Origin: Mycolicibacterium fortuitum subsp. fortuitum
GTDB taxonomy: Bacteria > Actinomycetota > Actinomycetes > Mycobacteriales > Mycobacteriaceae
Assembly (NCBI RefSeq): GCF_022179545.1
Contig: NZ_AP025518.1
Span: forward strand, 3,100,001-3,164,000
Length of the DNA: 64,000 nucleotides
Direction of reading: 5' to 3'
A program made the translations under genes and the position numbers. Shown here piece after piece: positions 1 to 9,054 of this stretch. The first letter of the stretch is position 1; each line of letters begins with the position of its first letter. The notes beneath the pieces are model-generated. The model saw only the letters and a program-made list of their open reading frames with translations, was not told the origin of the DNA and searched no databases.

Positions 1-801
1 CGCGTCATGGACATCTTCCTGTCCCCGGACGGGAAAGCAGCCCGAATGCTGATCTCCCAGCGCGGTGATCCGGCCACTACAGAGGGCATGTCGCTCGTCG
101 ACCCGATCGAGACCGCGGCCGAGGAAGCGCTGAAGGGCACTCCGCTGCAGAACGCCACGATCTATCTGACCGGCACTGCGGCATCGGTGAAGGATCTGGT
201 GGAGGCGTCCACCTACGATCTGCTGATCGCTGCCGTCGCGGCGTTGTGTCTGATCTTCGGCATCATGCTGATCGTGACGCGCAGCTTCATCGCCGCACTG
301 GTCATCGTGGGCACCGTGGCGCTGTCGCTGGGGGCGGCCTTCGGGCTTTCTGTGCTCATCTGGCAGCACATCCTCGGAATGCCTTTGAACTGGGTCGTAT
401 TGGCGATGTCGGTTATCGTCCTGTTGGCGGTCGGTTCGGATTACAACCTGCTGCTGGTGTCCCGGATGAAAGAGGAGATCGGCGCGGGGATCAACACCGG
501 CATCATCCGGGCGATGGGTGGTAGCGGCAAGGTGGTGACGGCCGCGGGTCTGGTGTTCGCGTTCACCATGCTGGCGATGGTCGTGAGCGACCTGGTCACC
601 ATCGGGCAACTGGGTGCGACCATCGGTGTCGGTCTGCTGTTCGACACGTTGGTGGTGCGCGCATTCATGACACCGGCGATCGCCGCGCTGCTGGGGCGGT
701 GGTTCTGGTGGCCGCAGACCGTACATCCGCGCCCTCTCAGTGCAACTGGGCGTCCGCGCGGACAGCTCGTGCGCTCCATTCTGCAAAGGGAAGAGCGCTG
801 A
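1..801 (+). CDS. mmpL: MmpL-family RND lipid transporter, C-terminal part only (5' end outside window)
   Basis: The reading frame is open from base 1, so this is the last roughly 265 residues of a longer protein. It holds the end of the second periplasmic domain and the C-terminal bundle of membrane helices of an MmpL (RND superfamily) transporter. The Asp-Tyr pair expected in the proton-relay helix is present in [15 protein letters not shown]. It matches the C terminus of the next gene almost residue for residue, so the two are tandem paralogues like the mmpL4a/mmpL4b pair of GPL loci. By family knowledge it should move a lipid or lipopeptide across the inner membrane. The cognate substrate is inferred from context to be the NRPS product. 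The small MmpS partner usually lies upstream and would be outside the window. Confidence 0.9.
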   Translation, partial: RVMDIFLSPDGKAARMLISQRGDPATTEGMSLVDPIETAAEEALKGTPLQNATIYLTGTAASVKDLVEASTYDLLIAAVAALCLIFGIMLIVTRSFIAALVIVGTVALSLGAAFGLSVLIWQHILGMPLNWVVLAMSVIVLLAVGSDYNLLLVSRMKEEIGAGINTGIIRAMGGSGKVVTAAGLVFAFTMLAMVVSDLVTIGQLGATIGVGLLFDTLVVRAFMTPAIAALLGRWFWWPQTVHPRPLSATGRPRGQLVRSILQREER

Positions 802-856
802 CTGTAATGAACGCGTTTTTCTCGTGTGTGGTGAAGGCCTGTGCGGTGAAGGCCGG

Positions 857-3724
857 ATGAGCGACGGACAGACAGGCACCCGGCCACCTTTGATCGCCCG
901 GGTGATCTACCGGTTGTCGGTGCCGATCATCGTCGGGTGGTTGGCGCTCATCGCCGTCGTCACCTTCGCTGTTCCGTCACTGGAGCAGGTCGGTCGAGAA
1001 AGCTCAGTGTCGTTGGTCCCCAAGGACGCGCCGTCGTTTCGGGCGATGGAGCGCATGGGTCAGGTGTTCCAGGAATCGGACTCCGACAGCGTCGCGATGA
1101 TCGTCTTGGAGGGCGACAAGCCCCTCGGCGAGGAGGCGCACGGCTATTACGACGACCTTGTTCGCCAGCTGCGCGCCGACACCAAGCACGTCCAGCACGT
1201 CCAGGACTACTGGGCAGACTCGCTCACCGCGTCGGGTGTGCAGAGTGCCGACGATCTGAGTGCCTACGTCCAGCTGAACCTTGCGGGCAACCAGGGCCAG
1301 GCCCTGGCCAACGAATCGGTGGAGGCGGTCCGGGACATCGTGGCGCAGACGCCGCCGCCGCCCGGGGTGAAGGCATACGTCACGGGTCCGTCGCCGCTGA
1401 TCACCGACATGAACCATGCCGGCGATACGTCGATCATGAAAATCACCATGGTCACGCTGGTGGTCATCTTCACGGTGCTGCTCTTCGTGTATCGCTCGGT
1501 CATCACCGTCGTTCTACTGCTGGCGATGGTCGGCATCCAGGTGCAGGCAGCCAGGGGAGTCGTCGCATTCCTCGGCGATCACGAGATTCTCGGTCTGTCC
1601 ACCTTCGCGGTGAATCTGCTGGTATCGCTGGGGATAGCAGTAGGAACCGACTATGGGATCTTCTTCATCGGTCGATACCATGAGGCGCGTCAAGCCGGCG
1701 AAGATCGCGAGACTGCCTTCTACACCACCTATCGGAGCGTTGCCAAGGTGGTGGTGGCTTCTGGATTGACGATCGCCGGGGCGATCTACTGCCTGAGCTT
1801 CACCCGACTGCCTTATTTCGAGACCATGGGTGTTCCTTCCGCCGTGGGTATGGCGGTTGCGGTCGCGGTGGCGGTCACCCTGGTTCCGTCGGTCATCGCC
1901 GTCGGCGGGCGATTCGGCCTGTTCGAGCCCAAACGGAAGCTCATGGTCCGTCGGTGGCGGGGAGTGGGTACGGCCGTGGTGCGGTGGCCGGTGCCGATTC
2001 TCGCCGGGGCGTGTGCGGTCGCGTTCGTCGGACTGTTGGCCCTGCCGGGATACCAAACCAGCTACGACGACAGACTGTATGTGCCGCAGGACATCCCGGC
2101 CAATGTCGGATACGCCGCCGCCGAGCGGCACTTTCCCGAGTCGCGGATGACGCCGGACATCCTGATGCTCGAAGCCGACCACGATATGCGCAACCCGACA
2201 GACTTTTTGGTGCTGCACAAACTGGCCAAGCAAATCTTCTCCGTTCCCGGGATCGCCACGGTACAGAGCATCACCCGGCCGGAGGGAAGCCCGATCGAGC
2301 GTACGTCCATCCCGTTTCAGATCAGCCTGCAAAGTGCCGGTCTCCTCCAGATCATGCCGTTCGCCAGGGACCGCATGAATGACATGGAGAAGCAGGCCGA
2401 GGACATGCAGAGAATGATCACCCAGATGGAGGGCACCTATAACCTGATGAAGTTGATCGGGGCGATCACCCACAACACGGTCGAGTTGACCGGCGAGACA
2501 GCCGAACTCACTGATCAGTTGATGGCGACCGTCGCGAGTTTCGATGACTTCTTCCGGCCGATCCGCAACTACTTGTATTGGGAGGGCCACTGCTACAACA
2601 TTCCCATCTGCTTCGCCATTCGATCGGTGTTCGACGCGCTCGACGGCACCGACAAGCTCAGTCTTCAAATGCACAAACTCCTCGACAACTTGGTGAAGGT
2701 CGATGGGTTGCAGGCACAGCTGGTCACCCAGTTGCCGCCGATGATCGCGATCATGAAATCGATGCGGACCATGATGCTGACGATGCACAGCACCATGTCC
2801 GGGATGATCGCCATTGTGGACGACACGACGTCGAATGCCACCGCCATGGGAAAGATCTTCGACGCCTCGCAGAACGACGACTCGTTCTATCTGCCGCCGG
2901 AAGTCTTCGAGAACAAGGACTTTCAACGGGCGATGAGCCTGTTCTTCTCCCCGGACGGGAAGGCGGTGCGGCTGATCCTCACGCACCGTGGCGATCCGGG
3001 AACGCCCGAGGGCATCTCGCGGGTCGACGCTGTGCGGACCGCGGCCGAGGAAGCGATCAAGGTGACGCCGCTGCAGAACGCGTCGATTCACCTCGCCGGA
3101 ACGGCTGCGACCTACAAGGACCTGCGGGACGGGTCCAGGTACGACCTCCTGATCGCCGGTGTCGCGGCGCTCTGCCTGGTGTTCGGGATCATGCTGGTCG
3201 TGACGCGCAGTCTTGTCGCCGCACTGGTCATCGTGGGCACCGTGGCGCTCTCACTGGGCGCGGCCTTCGGCCTGTCGGTACTGGTCTGGCAGCACATTCT
3301 CGGCATCCAACTGCACTGGCTGGTCTTGGCGATGTCGGTGATCGTCCTGTTGGCGGTCGGTTCCGACTACAACCTGCTGCTGGTGTCCAGGATGAAAGAA
3401 GAGGTCGCCGCCGGGATCAATACCGGCATCATCCGCGCCATGGGCGGCACCGGCAAGGTGGTGACCACCGCGGGCCTGGTGTTCGCATTCACGATGCTGT
3501 CGATGGTGGTCAGCGATCTTCGGATCATCGGTCAGGTCGGTTCGACCATCGGTTTGGGCTTGTTGTTCGACACGCTGGTCGTGCGTGCATTCATGACGCC
3601 GGCGATCGCCGCGCTGTTGGGGCGGTGGTTCTGGTGGCCGCTGAGGGTGAGACAGCGGCCCTCGAGTGCCGTACTCGGTCCAGTTAACGTGCCTGATCGT
3701 CCACTGGCCAAGCAGCAGACTTGA
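857..3724 (+). CDS. mmpL: MmpL-family RND lipid/lipopeptide transporter
   Basis: This is a complete 955-residue protein, the usual MmpL length. I chose the ATG at 857 because GAAGG lies 4 nt upstream and the protein then begins [11 protein letters not shown] just before the first membrane helix (about residues 20-37). The layout is: helix 1, periplasmic domain 1 (about 40-190), helices 2-6 (about 195-355), helix 7 (about 375-398), periplasmic domain 2 (about 400-760), then helices 8-12. Asp-Tyr relay pairs sit in GTDYGIFF and GSDYNLLL. Domain 2 has a long Met/Gln-rich stretch (about 505-690) resembling the coiled-coil hairpin of MmpL4/MmpL5-type proteins. The gene follows a tandem paralogue after 55 bp, so they are probably one operon. 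Export of the peptidolipid made by the downstream NRPS is inferred from GPL systems. Confidence 0.95.
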   Translation: MSDGQTGTRPPLIARVIYRLSVPIIVGWLALIAVVTFAVPSLEQVGRESSVSLVPKDAPSFRAMERMGQVFQESDSDSVAMIVLEGDKPLGEEAHGYYDDLVRQLRADTKHVQHVQDYWADSLTASGVQSADDLSAYVQLNLAGNQGQALANESVEAVRDIVAQTPPPPGVKAYVTGPSPLITDMNHAGDTSIMKITMVTLVVIFTVLLFVYRSVITVVLLLAMVGIQVQAARGVVAFLGDHEILGLSTFAVNLLVSLGIAVGTDYGIFFIGRYHEARQAGEDRETAFYTTYRSVAKVVVASGLTIAGAIYCLSFTRLPYFETMGVPSAVGMAVAVAVAVTLVPSVIAVGGRFGLFEPKRKLMVRRWRGVGTAVVRWPVPILAGACAVAFVGLLALPGYQTSYDDRLYVPQDIPANVGYAAAERHFPESRMTPDILMLEADHDMRNPTDFLVLHKLAKQIFSVPGIATVQSITRPEGSPIERTSIPFQISLQSAGLLQIMPFARDRMNDMEKQAEDMQRMITQMEGTYNLMKLIGAITHNTVELTGETAELTDQLMATVASFDDFFRPIRNYLYWEGHCYNIPICFAIRSVFDALDGTDKLSLQMHKLLDNLVKVDGLQAQLVTQLPPMIAIMKSMRTMMLTMHSTMSGMIAIVDDTTSNATAMGKIFDASQNDDSFYLPPEVFENKDFQRAMSLFFSPDGKAVRLILTHRGDPGTPEGISRVDAVRTAAEEAIKVTPLQNASIHLAGTAATYKDLRDGSRYDLLIAGVAALCLVFGIMLVVTRSLVAALVIVGTVALSLGAAFGLSVLVWQHILGIQLHWLVLAMSVIVLLAVGSDYNLLLVSRMKEEVAAGINTGIIRAMGGTGKVVTTAGLVFAFTMLSMVVSDLRIIGQVGSTIGLGLLFDTLVVRAFMTPAIAALLGRWFWWPLRVRQRPSSAVLGPVNVPDRPLAKQQT

Positions 3725-3800
3725 TTTCGCTCGGTGATCGACCTGGACAAAGTACGGGTGACATTGAGCTGCGGCGATTACAGTCGAAAGGTCGGGAGCA

Positions 3801-4163
3801 ATGGTAGGAAGGAAGTTTTTGAATATGTTCCGTCTGTCGTTGACCAGACTGGCCGTCGGGCTGGGAGGCCTGGCGTTGTCGTTGACCGCTGGAGCCGGGA
3901 TCGCGAACGCGGGGCCAAATCTGGATTCGGCCATCAACACCACATGCACGTATCCACAGTTGGTGTCAGCACTCGATGCGCAGGATCCTCAAGTCCGGAT
4001 GGCGTTCGATCAATCGCCGATACTGCAGCGTGGCTTGCGGGAGTTCATCGCCGACCCACCGGCCAAGCGCGCCAAGACAGCACAAGATGTGGCGAATGCC
4101 CCGATGTTCCAGCCGTACCTCGGCACCATCGAACAAGCCTTCAACACCTGCAACAACTTCTGA
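3801..4163 (+). CDS. Secreted hemophore-related protein (Rv0203-like family)
   Basis: This 120-residue protein has a basic start, a hydrophobic core (LAVGLGGLALSLTAGAG) and a signal-peptidase site after IANA, giving a mature chain of about 85 residues starting GPNLDS. Mature cysteines in TTCTYPQL and at FNTCNNF, plus the helical layout, fit the mycobacterial hemophore-related family. Members bind or are related to proteins that bind haem outside the membrane. The start could instead be the ATG at 3825 (MFRLSLTR), with the purine run 3805-3815 as its binding site; the ATG at 3801 has GGGAG 4 nt upstream. It sits 76 bp after the mmpL gene. A hemophore next to an MmpL recalls Rv0203 with MmpL3/MmpL11, but a haem role in this cluster is only a guess. 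Confidence 0.75.
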   Translation: MVGRKFLNMFRLSLTRLAVGLGGLALSLTAGAGIANAGPNLDSAINTTCTYPQLVSALDAQDPQVRMAFDQSPILQRGLREFIADPPAKRAKTAQDVANAPMFQPYLGTIEQAFNTCNNF

Positions 4164-4227
4164 TCATCACTGAGACGACGTACCGCCCACTTGACCTGAC
4201 CGCACTGCCGCTCGAGGAGTTGTGCCT

Positions 4228-5196
4228 GTGAACCCAGCCGATAACGGCGGTGCTGCGGCCCGTCCGGTCGCACTGTTCGTGTTGGGCGTGCCTCGATCCG
4301 GAACTTCAGCGGTCACGCGGGTCCTGTCGCTGTGCGGCGCCACGCTCCCGGCAGGATTGTCGGGAGCGGACCCGCGCAACCCGCGTGGCTACTGGGAGCC
4401 TCGGGCATCGCTCCACCTCAACAACACGATCTTGCGCCGCCACGGCAGCGCCGTGTTCGACCCATCGCTGCGCCTGCAGGAGGATGGTGGGTTCGACGAT
4501 GAGCAGAAGGCATTCTGCATCAACAAGATTGGGCAGTTCCTCGCCACGTTGCCGGCTGCACCCCTGGTGCTCATCAAGGACCTGCAGATAACACTGCTGT
4601 CCGGTCTGTGGTTTGAGGCCGCGCGGCAGGCCGGCTTCGACATCGCCGTGGTGAACATGGTGCGTCCTCCGCAAGAGGTCATCGCATCGGGTTCGGCGGA
4701 CTTCCTGACGTCACCGGAGCTCGGCAGCGCATTGTGGTTGAAATTCAACCTGTTGGCCGAGAAAGACACCCGCGACCTGCCGCGCGTGTTCGTCGAGTAC
4801 GCCAACCTCCTAGAGGATTGGCGTCGCGAGATCAAACGGATCTCGGTGGCGCTGGGCCTGGACCTGGACAGTCGGGATGAAGACGCAATCGACGAGTTCC
4901 TCACTCCCGACCTCCACCGCCAGCGCAGCACTGACCCCGTGACGGAAACCTTTGGGACGAACTGGATTTCTTCGGTGTACGGCGCCCTGAGCGCGGCCGC
5001 GCGCGACGAGGGCCTGGACCAGTCTCAGCTGGATCGCATCTATGCCGAATATCGCGCGGGCGAGCAAGGCTTCCGGGCCGTATTCGAGAACTCCGTCCGC
5101 TTGAACAAGCTCAACCGCTTCATCCGGCCTTCGATCCTGAAGTTCCGCTACGAGGCCGTTGCCTTGGCTCACCGGCGGCGCGGCACGTGGGCCTGA
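4228..5196 (+). CDS. Sulfotransferase-family protein (PAPS-dependent type)
   Basis: This is a 322-residue protein. Near the N terminus LGVPRSGTSAVTRVL matches the 5'-phosphosulfate-binding loop (PxRSGTS) of PAPS sulfotransferases. Further in, MVRPPQEVIASGSADF and the R-x8-S-like spacing fit the 3'-phosphate-binding region. A GTG at 4228 is chosen because GAGGAG (4214-4219) lies 8 nt upstream; the GTG at 4222 is too close to it. The stop overlaps the next gene start by one base (TGATG). Related sulfotransferase-like genes occur in GPL loci of fast-growing mycobacteria. The likely acceptor is a sugar or hydroxyl of the lipopeptide, which is inference. Some members of this fold are not true sulfotransferases, so the chemistry is uncertain. 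Confidence 0.8.
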   Translation: MNPADNGGAAARPVALFVLGVPRSGTSAVTRVLSLCGATLPAGLSGADPRNPRGYWEPRASLHLNNTILRRHGSAVFDPSLRLQEDGGFDDEQKAFCINKIGQFLATLPAAPLVLIKDLQITLLSGLWFEAARQAGFDIAVVNMVRPPQEVIASGSADFLTSPELGSALWLKFNLLAEKDTRDLPRVFVEYANLLEDWRREIKRISVALGLDLDSRDEDAIDEFLTPDLHRQRSTDPVTETFGTNWISSVYGALSAAARDEGLDQSQLDRIYAEYRAGEQGFRAVFENSVRLNKLNRFIRPSILKFRYEAVALAHRRRGTWA

Positions 5197-6584
5197 TGGG
5201 TGGCGCGCGCCGTCGGGCGCGCAAAGATCGCGTGCGAGCAGATAATCGGCTCGCGTTGGCGGACGAAGCGTTGCTGGCCGAACACCGTGCGGCAGGTATG
5301 AACGTGGTCATCCAGGTGACCTGGCTGTACGACCGCGCCATCGATCTCGACGCGCTGCGACGCTTTCACCAACATCTCGGCCAGGGCCTGTTGGGGAGGC
5401 GGATCGAGCGACCGGCGCTGCCGATTGCCCGGCATCGATGGGTTCTCGATTCCGGGCGGTCCGACGTCGATGTCGCTGAATCGACTCGCCCACGTGCCGA
5501 GCTGAGTACCTGGGTCGACGAACGCTCACAGCTTCCCGTCGACGCGGAAACGGGTCCGGGCTGGCACATCGGTGTCCTTCCCCTCGATGACGGCTCGACT
5601 GCGATCAGCCTGGTGCTGTCACACAATCTGATCGACGGACTCGGACTCGCGCTCGTGATAGTCGAAGGGACCCTGGGCAAAACGCGCGATCTGGGGTACC
5701 CGCCGCCGCAGTCACGCACTCGAATGCGCGCATTGGCCGAGGACGCCAGACAAACGGCGCGGGATGTACCCAAGGCCGCCAGAGCCCTTGTCACGGCGGT
5801 GAAATCGGCTCGCGAGCAGACCCGCGCCAAGGCTGAGGACAAAACCTCATCGGGACCGCGACCGGCCCCGGTCGAAGCCGCCGGCACCGATGACGTCGTC
5901 CTTGTGCCTGCCCTGACCATCTACGTCGACCTCGACCAATGGGATGCCCGGGCGCAAACCCTCGGCGGAGCCAGCCACACGCTGGCGGCAGCTTTTGCCG
6001 CGAAGTTCGGCGAGCGGATCGGCAGGGTGCGCGAAACGGACGGCGCTGTCACCCTGCAGATCCCGATGAGCGACCGCACGGAGGATGACACTCGCGCGAT
6101 GGCGCTGTCGTATGCGCGCGTCACGATCGATCCGGCCCCGCTCACCACAGACCTGCGCGAGGTCCGGGCGGCCATCAAGCAGACGCTGTCGACGTTGAAA
6201 GAGACGTCAGAGCAGGCCAAGCAGCTCCTGTGGTTGCCGTCCTTCATGCCGAAGCGAATGCTGAAACAGATGGTCGCGAGGGTGCCCGCGGATCCGGACC
6301 AATCGGTGTTCTGTTCCTATCTGGGCGATCTCAACGCATTGATCAGCCAGGCCGACGGCACTATGGCCGAGTTCGCCAATGCGCGAACGACCGGGCAGCG
6401 CGAATCGCGCCGGCTTCTCGACCGGACGGGCGGCCGATTGGTCATTCTGTCCGGAAGGCTCAATGGCAAGATCTTCATCAGCGTAGGCGCTTACCAACCC
6501 GGCGCGGAGAACACGACCGTCGCCCTGCGTGAACTGGCCGAGCGTACGCTCGCTGATTTTGATCTTGTCGGTGAGATCCACTGA
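5196..6584 (+). CDS. Condensation-domain/acyltransferase superfamily protein (HxxxDG)
   Basis: This is a 462-residue protein. It carries SHNLIDGLGL near residue 145, a match to the HxxxDG catalytic motif shared by NRPS condensation domains, PapA acyltransferases and WS/DGAT enzymes. The C-terminal half has SYLGDL where WS/DGAT-type proteins carry a conserved Asn/Gly turn. The ATG at 5196 overlaps the upstream stop by one base, so the two genes are probably translationally coupled; an in-frame GTG at 5187 is the alternative. Proteins of this fold move an acyl group from a CoA or carrier protein to a hydroxyl or amine. Here it could acylate a sugar or threonine hydroxyl, or act in trans on a peptide held on the NRPS. 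I cannot choose between these from sequence. Confidence 0.75.
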   Translation: MGGARRRARKDRVRADNRLALADEALLAEHRAAGMNVVIQVTWLYDRAIDLDALRRFHQHLGQGLLGRRIERPALPIARHRWVLDSGRSDVDVAESTRPRAELSTWVDERSQLPVDAETGPGWHIGVLPLDDGSTAISLVLSHNLIDGLGLALVIVEGTLGKTRDLGYPPPQSRTRMRALAEDARQTARDVPKAARALVTAVKSAREQTRAKAEDKTSSGPRPAPVEAAGTDDVVLVPALTIYVDLDQWDARAQTLGGASHTLAAAFAAKFGERIGRVRETDGAVTLQIPMSDRTEDDTRAMALSYARVTIDPAPLTTDLREVRAAIKQTLSTLKETSEQAKQLLWLPSFMPKRMLKQMVARVPADPDQSVFCSYLGDLNALISQADGTMAEFANARTTGQRESRRLLDRTGGRLVILSGRLNGKIFISVGAYQPGAENTTVALRELAERTLADFDLVGEIH

Positions 6585-6691
6585 CGTACCTGCCGTCCGG
6601 TAGGTAGCCTTGACCGTCAATCCCGAAGATCAGCTGCCACAGTGTTGTTCGCAATAGGGCGGACTGGAGAGTTCATGTCGAGAGACGCGCG

Positions 6692-7969
6692 ATGAAGTTG
6701 GTGCTGGCAAGCTACGGCACTCGCGGCGACGTCGAGCCGTGCGTCGCCGTCGGTTGCGAACTGGTGCGTCGCGGGCACGATGTGCGCCTGGCCGTCCCAC
6801 CCGACCTCGTTGCCTTCGCCGAGGCGGCTGGGCTGGCGACGATCCCTTACGGTCCCGATACGGCGGTGTGGGCCGACGCACACCGCGACTTCTGGGTCCG
6901 TTTTTTCGCCAATTTCTGGAAGCCACCGGAACTGGTCAGGCTCATCCGGGAGATGCGCGAGATCGGGGAGTCGGTGGTCCGGTTCTGGGAGGAGATCACA
7001 TCCACCCTGGAGTCGCTGGCCGACGGGACAGACCTGCTCATCACCTTCCTGAATTTCGAGCCGCCGGCAGTCAATGTCGCTGAGTACTACGGCATTCCGA
7101 TGGCCACCGTGCACGTCTCGCCGGTGCGGCCGAACGGCCGGATGTTGGCGTTCCTGCCGCCCTCGTTGGGGCGTTCGGCGCTGAAGGTGTACGAGTGGGC
7201 GAACTGGCGAGGCGTGAAGAAGTTCGACGACGCGCAGCGCCGCCAGCTGGGGCTACCGAAGGCTCGTGGTTCCTCACCACGACGGATCACCGAACGGGGG
7301 TCACTGGAGATACAGGCCTACGACGAAGTCTGTTTTCCCGGCCTGGCGGACGAGTGGGCGCAATGGAATGGCCAGCGGCCCTTTGTCGGTGCGCTGACCA
7401 TGGAGCTGACGACAGACGGCGATGACGCGGTGGCCGCGTGGGTTGCCGCGGGAACACCGCCGATTTTCTTCAGCTTCGGCAGTACACCGGTCAAGTCTCC
7501 GGCTGACACGTTGGCGATGATCGAGACGGCTTGTGCGGAATTGGGGGAGCGGGCGCTGGTCTGCGCCGGTTCGAGTGGCTTCCGCGAGGTCATGGATTCC
7601 GACCAGGTCAAGGTCGTGGAGACGATGAACTTCGCGGCAGTGTTTCCAGGGTGCCGTGCGTTGGTGCACCACGGTGGCATGGGCACGATGTCGGCCGGCC
7701 TGCGCGCCGGTGTGCCGATGCTCGTCTACTGGACGGCGCTGGACCAGGCGATCTGGGCAGGCCGCGTAGAGCACCTGAAAGTTGGCTTCGGCAGGCGCAT
7801 CTCGTCCGCCAGCAGTGAAAGGCTGGCCGCGGACCTGCGCACGATTCTGGACCCGAAGTACGTCGCCCGGGCCCGCGAGGTTGCTACTCAGATGACCAAA
7901 CCGGAAGTAAGCGTTGCCAAGACCGCGGATCACCTGGAACGGTTCGCTCGGACGGGACTTCCTGAGTGA
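6692..7969 (+). CDS. GPL-type glycosyltransferase (first of three paralogues)
   Basis: This is a 425-residue GT-B glycosyltransferase of the Gtf type found in GPL loci (related to MurG/macrolide GTs). The N terminus KLVLASYGTRGDVEP is the typical acceptor-domain start. The C-terminal sugar-nucleotide site is LVHHGGMGTMSAGLRAGVP followed by a Asp-Gln pair in TALDQAIW. It probably transfers a deoxyhexose from a dTDP- or GDP-sugar to a threonine hydroxyl or to an existing sugar. It is the most divergent of the three paralogues here: the other two have HHGGxGTTAAGLR and STDLDQTLWG. The Met at 6692 aligns exactly with the starts of the other two. It begins 107 bp after the acyltransferase gene. 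Confidence 0.9.
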   Translation: MKLVLASYGTRGDVEPCVAVGCELVRRGHDVRLAVPPDLVAFAEAAGLATIPYGPDTAVWADAHRDFWVRFFANFWKPPELVRLIREMREIGESVVRFWEEITSTLESLADGTDLLITFLNFEPPAVNVAEYYGIPMATVHVSPVRPNGRMLAFLPPSLGRSALKVYEWANWRGVKKFDDAQRRQLGLPKARGSSPRRITERGSLEIQAYDEVCFPGLADEWAQWNGQRPFVGALTMELTTDGDDAVAAWVAAGTPPIFFSFGSTPVKSPADTLAMIETACAELGERALVCAGSSGFREVMDSDQVKVVETMNFAAVFPGCRALVHHGGMGTMSAGLRAGVPMLVYWTALDQAIWAGRVEHLKVGFGRRISSASSERLAADLRTILDPKYVARAREVATQMTKPEVSVAKTADHLERFARTGLPE

Positions 7970-7990
7970 GATAGGTTTCAGGCTCCCGGC

Positions 7991-8779
7991 TCAGAGGATG
8001 CCCAATCCCCTTACCACTTGCAGCAATCCGATCATCACAAAGATGCCGATCATCACCTGGCGGCGGTTGGCCAGCGCCCAGTCGTGCACCGGCTGCAGCA
8101 CAGCTTGGGTGCGCACGGGGGCGATCAGGTGGCTGACGACGGCAACCTCGAAGACGGTGAACATCGCGACGACGAACAGGATGACGGCGAAGATCTGGGT
8201 ACCTGTCGAGGCCCCGGAGGACACGACTGTGGTCGCCACAAAAAGGACCAGCGGAAATCCCGGAAGGAATCCCATGCCGCACACCAGGGCAACCCACAAG
8301 GCGCCACTGTCCCAGGCCCTTTGAAGGCGCCCGAACAGCCGCCGGATCGCGGATCCGCCTTCCGTCACTTCTCCCACGCCGGCGAACGGCGACGAGATCT
8401 GGTTCGTCCCCTCGGATTCCGGCACCTCGCCCGGGGCATTGCCGGCCGGCGCAGGCACCCTCGCTCGCTGACGCACCCAGAACCGAACTGCGATGAGTAG
8501 TGCGACAGAGAGCACCAGCACACCCATGCCCAGCTGGATGTGCCGCGCTGCGGCGTTCGCGGTCGGGGCCTGAGGACTGAACATCGGCGCTCGGTGCAGC
8601 AGTACAACCGGCACCAGCAGCGCGGGAATATTCGTTGTGAGGCAGCCGATCCAGCACACGAGCAGGTTCTGGACCGGCCGCGGACGTGAGATCACGAGCA
8701 GGATGAGGGCCAGTAGGGCGGGATTGAACGCCATCAGAATCGCCATCCCGAGCAGTGAGCCCCACACGGCGGGGAACAT
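7991..8779 (-). CDS. GAP/Sap-type integral membrane protein (lipid-addressing family)
   Basis: This is a 262-residue protein with about six hydrophobic segments and a charged cytoplasmic loop (about residues 105-150). The N-terminal block VWGSLLGMAILMAFNP followed by LLVISRPRPVQNLL is diagnostic of the mycobacterial Gap/Sap family (GPL-addressing and sulfolipid-1-addressing proteins), which help deliver lipids across the membrane. It is read towards the end of the upstream glycosyltransferase gene (convergent, 21 bp apart). A second paralogue lies at 11201-11995 with the same opening VWGS and RPRPVQNLL. GPL loci normally carry one gap gene near the NRPS, so two copies in one cluster is uncommon in my reading. 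Confidence 0.85.
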   Translation of the reverse strand: MFPAVWGSLLGMAILMAFNPALLALILLVISRPRPVQNLLVCWIGCLTTNIPALLVPVVLLHRAPMFSPQAPTANAAARHIQLGMGVLVLSVALLIAVRFWVRQRARVPAPAGNAPGEVPESEGTNQISSPFAGVGEVTEGGSAIRRLFGRLQRAWDSGALWVALVCGMGFLPGFPLVLFVATTVVSSGASTGTQIFAVILFVVAMFTVFEVAVVSHLIAPVRTQAVLQPVHDWALANRRQVMIGIFVMIGLLQVVRGLGIL

Positions 8780-9054
8780 TACCTGCTAGTTAATTATTTT
8801 TTCGGCCTTTTGAAACCAGGTTCACCCGGACCGGTTCCGCCTCGGCCACTCGGGACGCCCTGTCAGCGGCCCTCCCAGGCGCAGGGCCGGTAGGGCGACG
8901 TTCTCACCGATGCCGCAATGCCGGTCGAATCTTGCCTAGTCTCTTCCGGATTCAGCAGCTCCGTTTTGGGACGGAACGGACAGGGGGTATGGATAATGAC
9001 CGATGTCTTCGGGCAGCGCACGGGCGCGACAACTGAAAGGCCAGAGGCTCCGCG
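8780..9054. promoter_or_regulatory. Divergent intergenic region between GAP gene and second glycosyltransferase
   Basis: These 275 bp separate a minus-strand and a plus-strand gene, so promoters for both should lie here. An unusually AT-rich tract (8788-8815, TAATTATTTTTTCGG core) stands out against the GC-rich surroundings immediately upstream of the GAP start codon. I see no clear -35/-10 pair and no convincing small gene. Confidence 0.35.
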
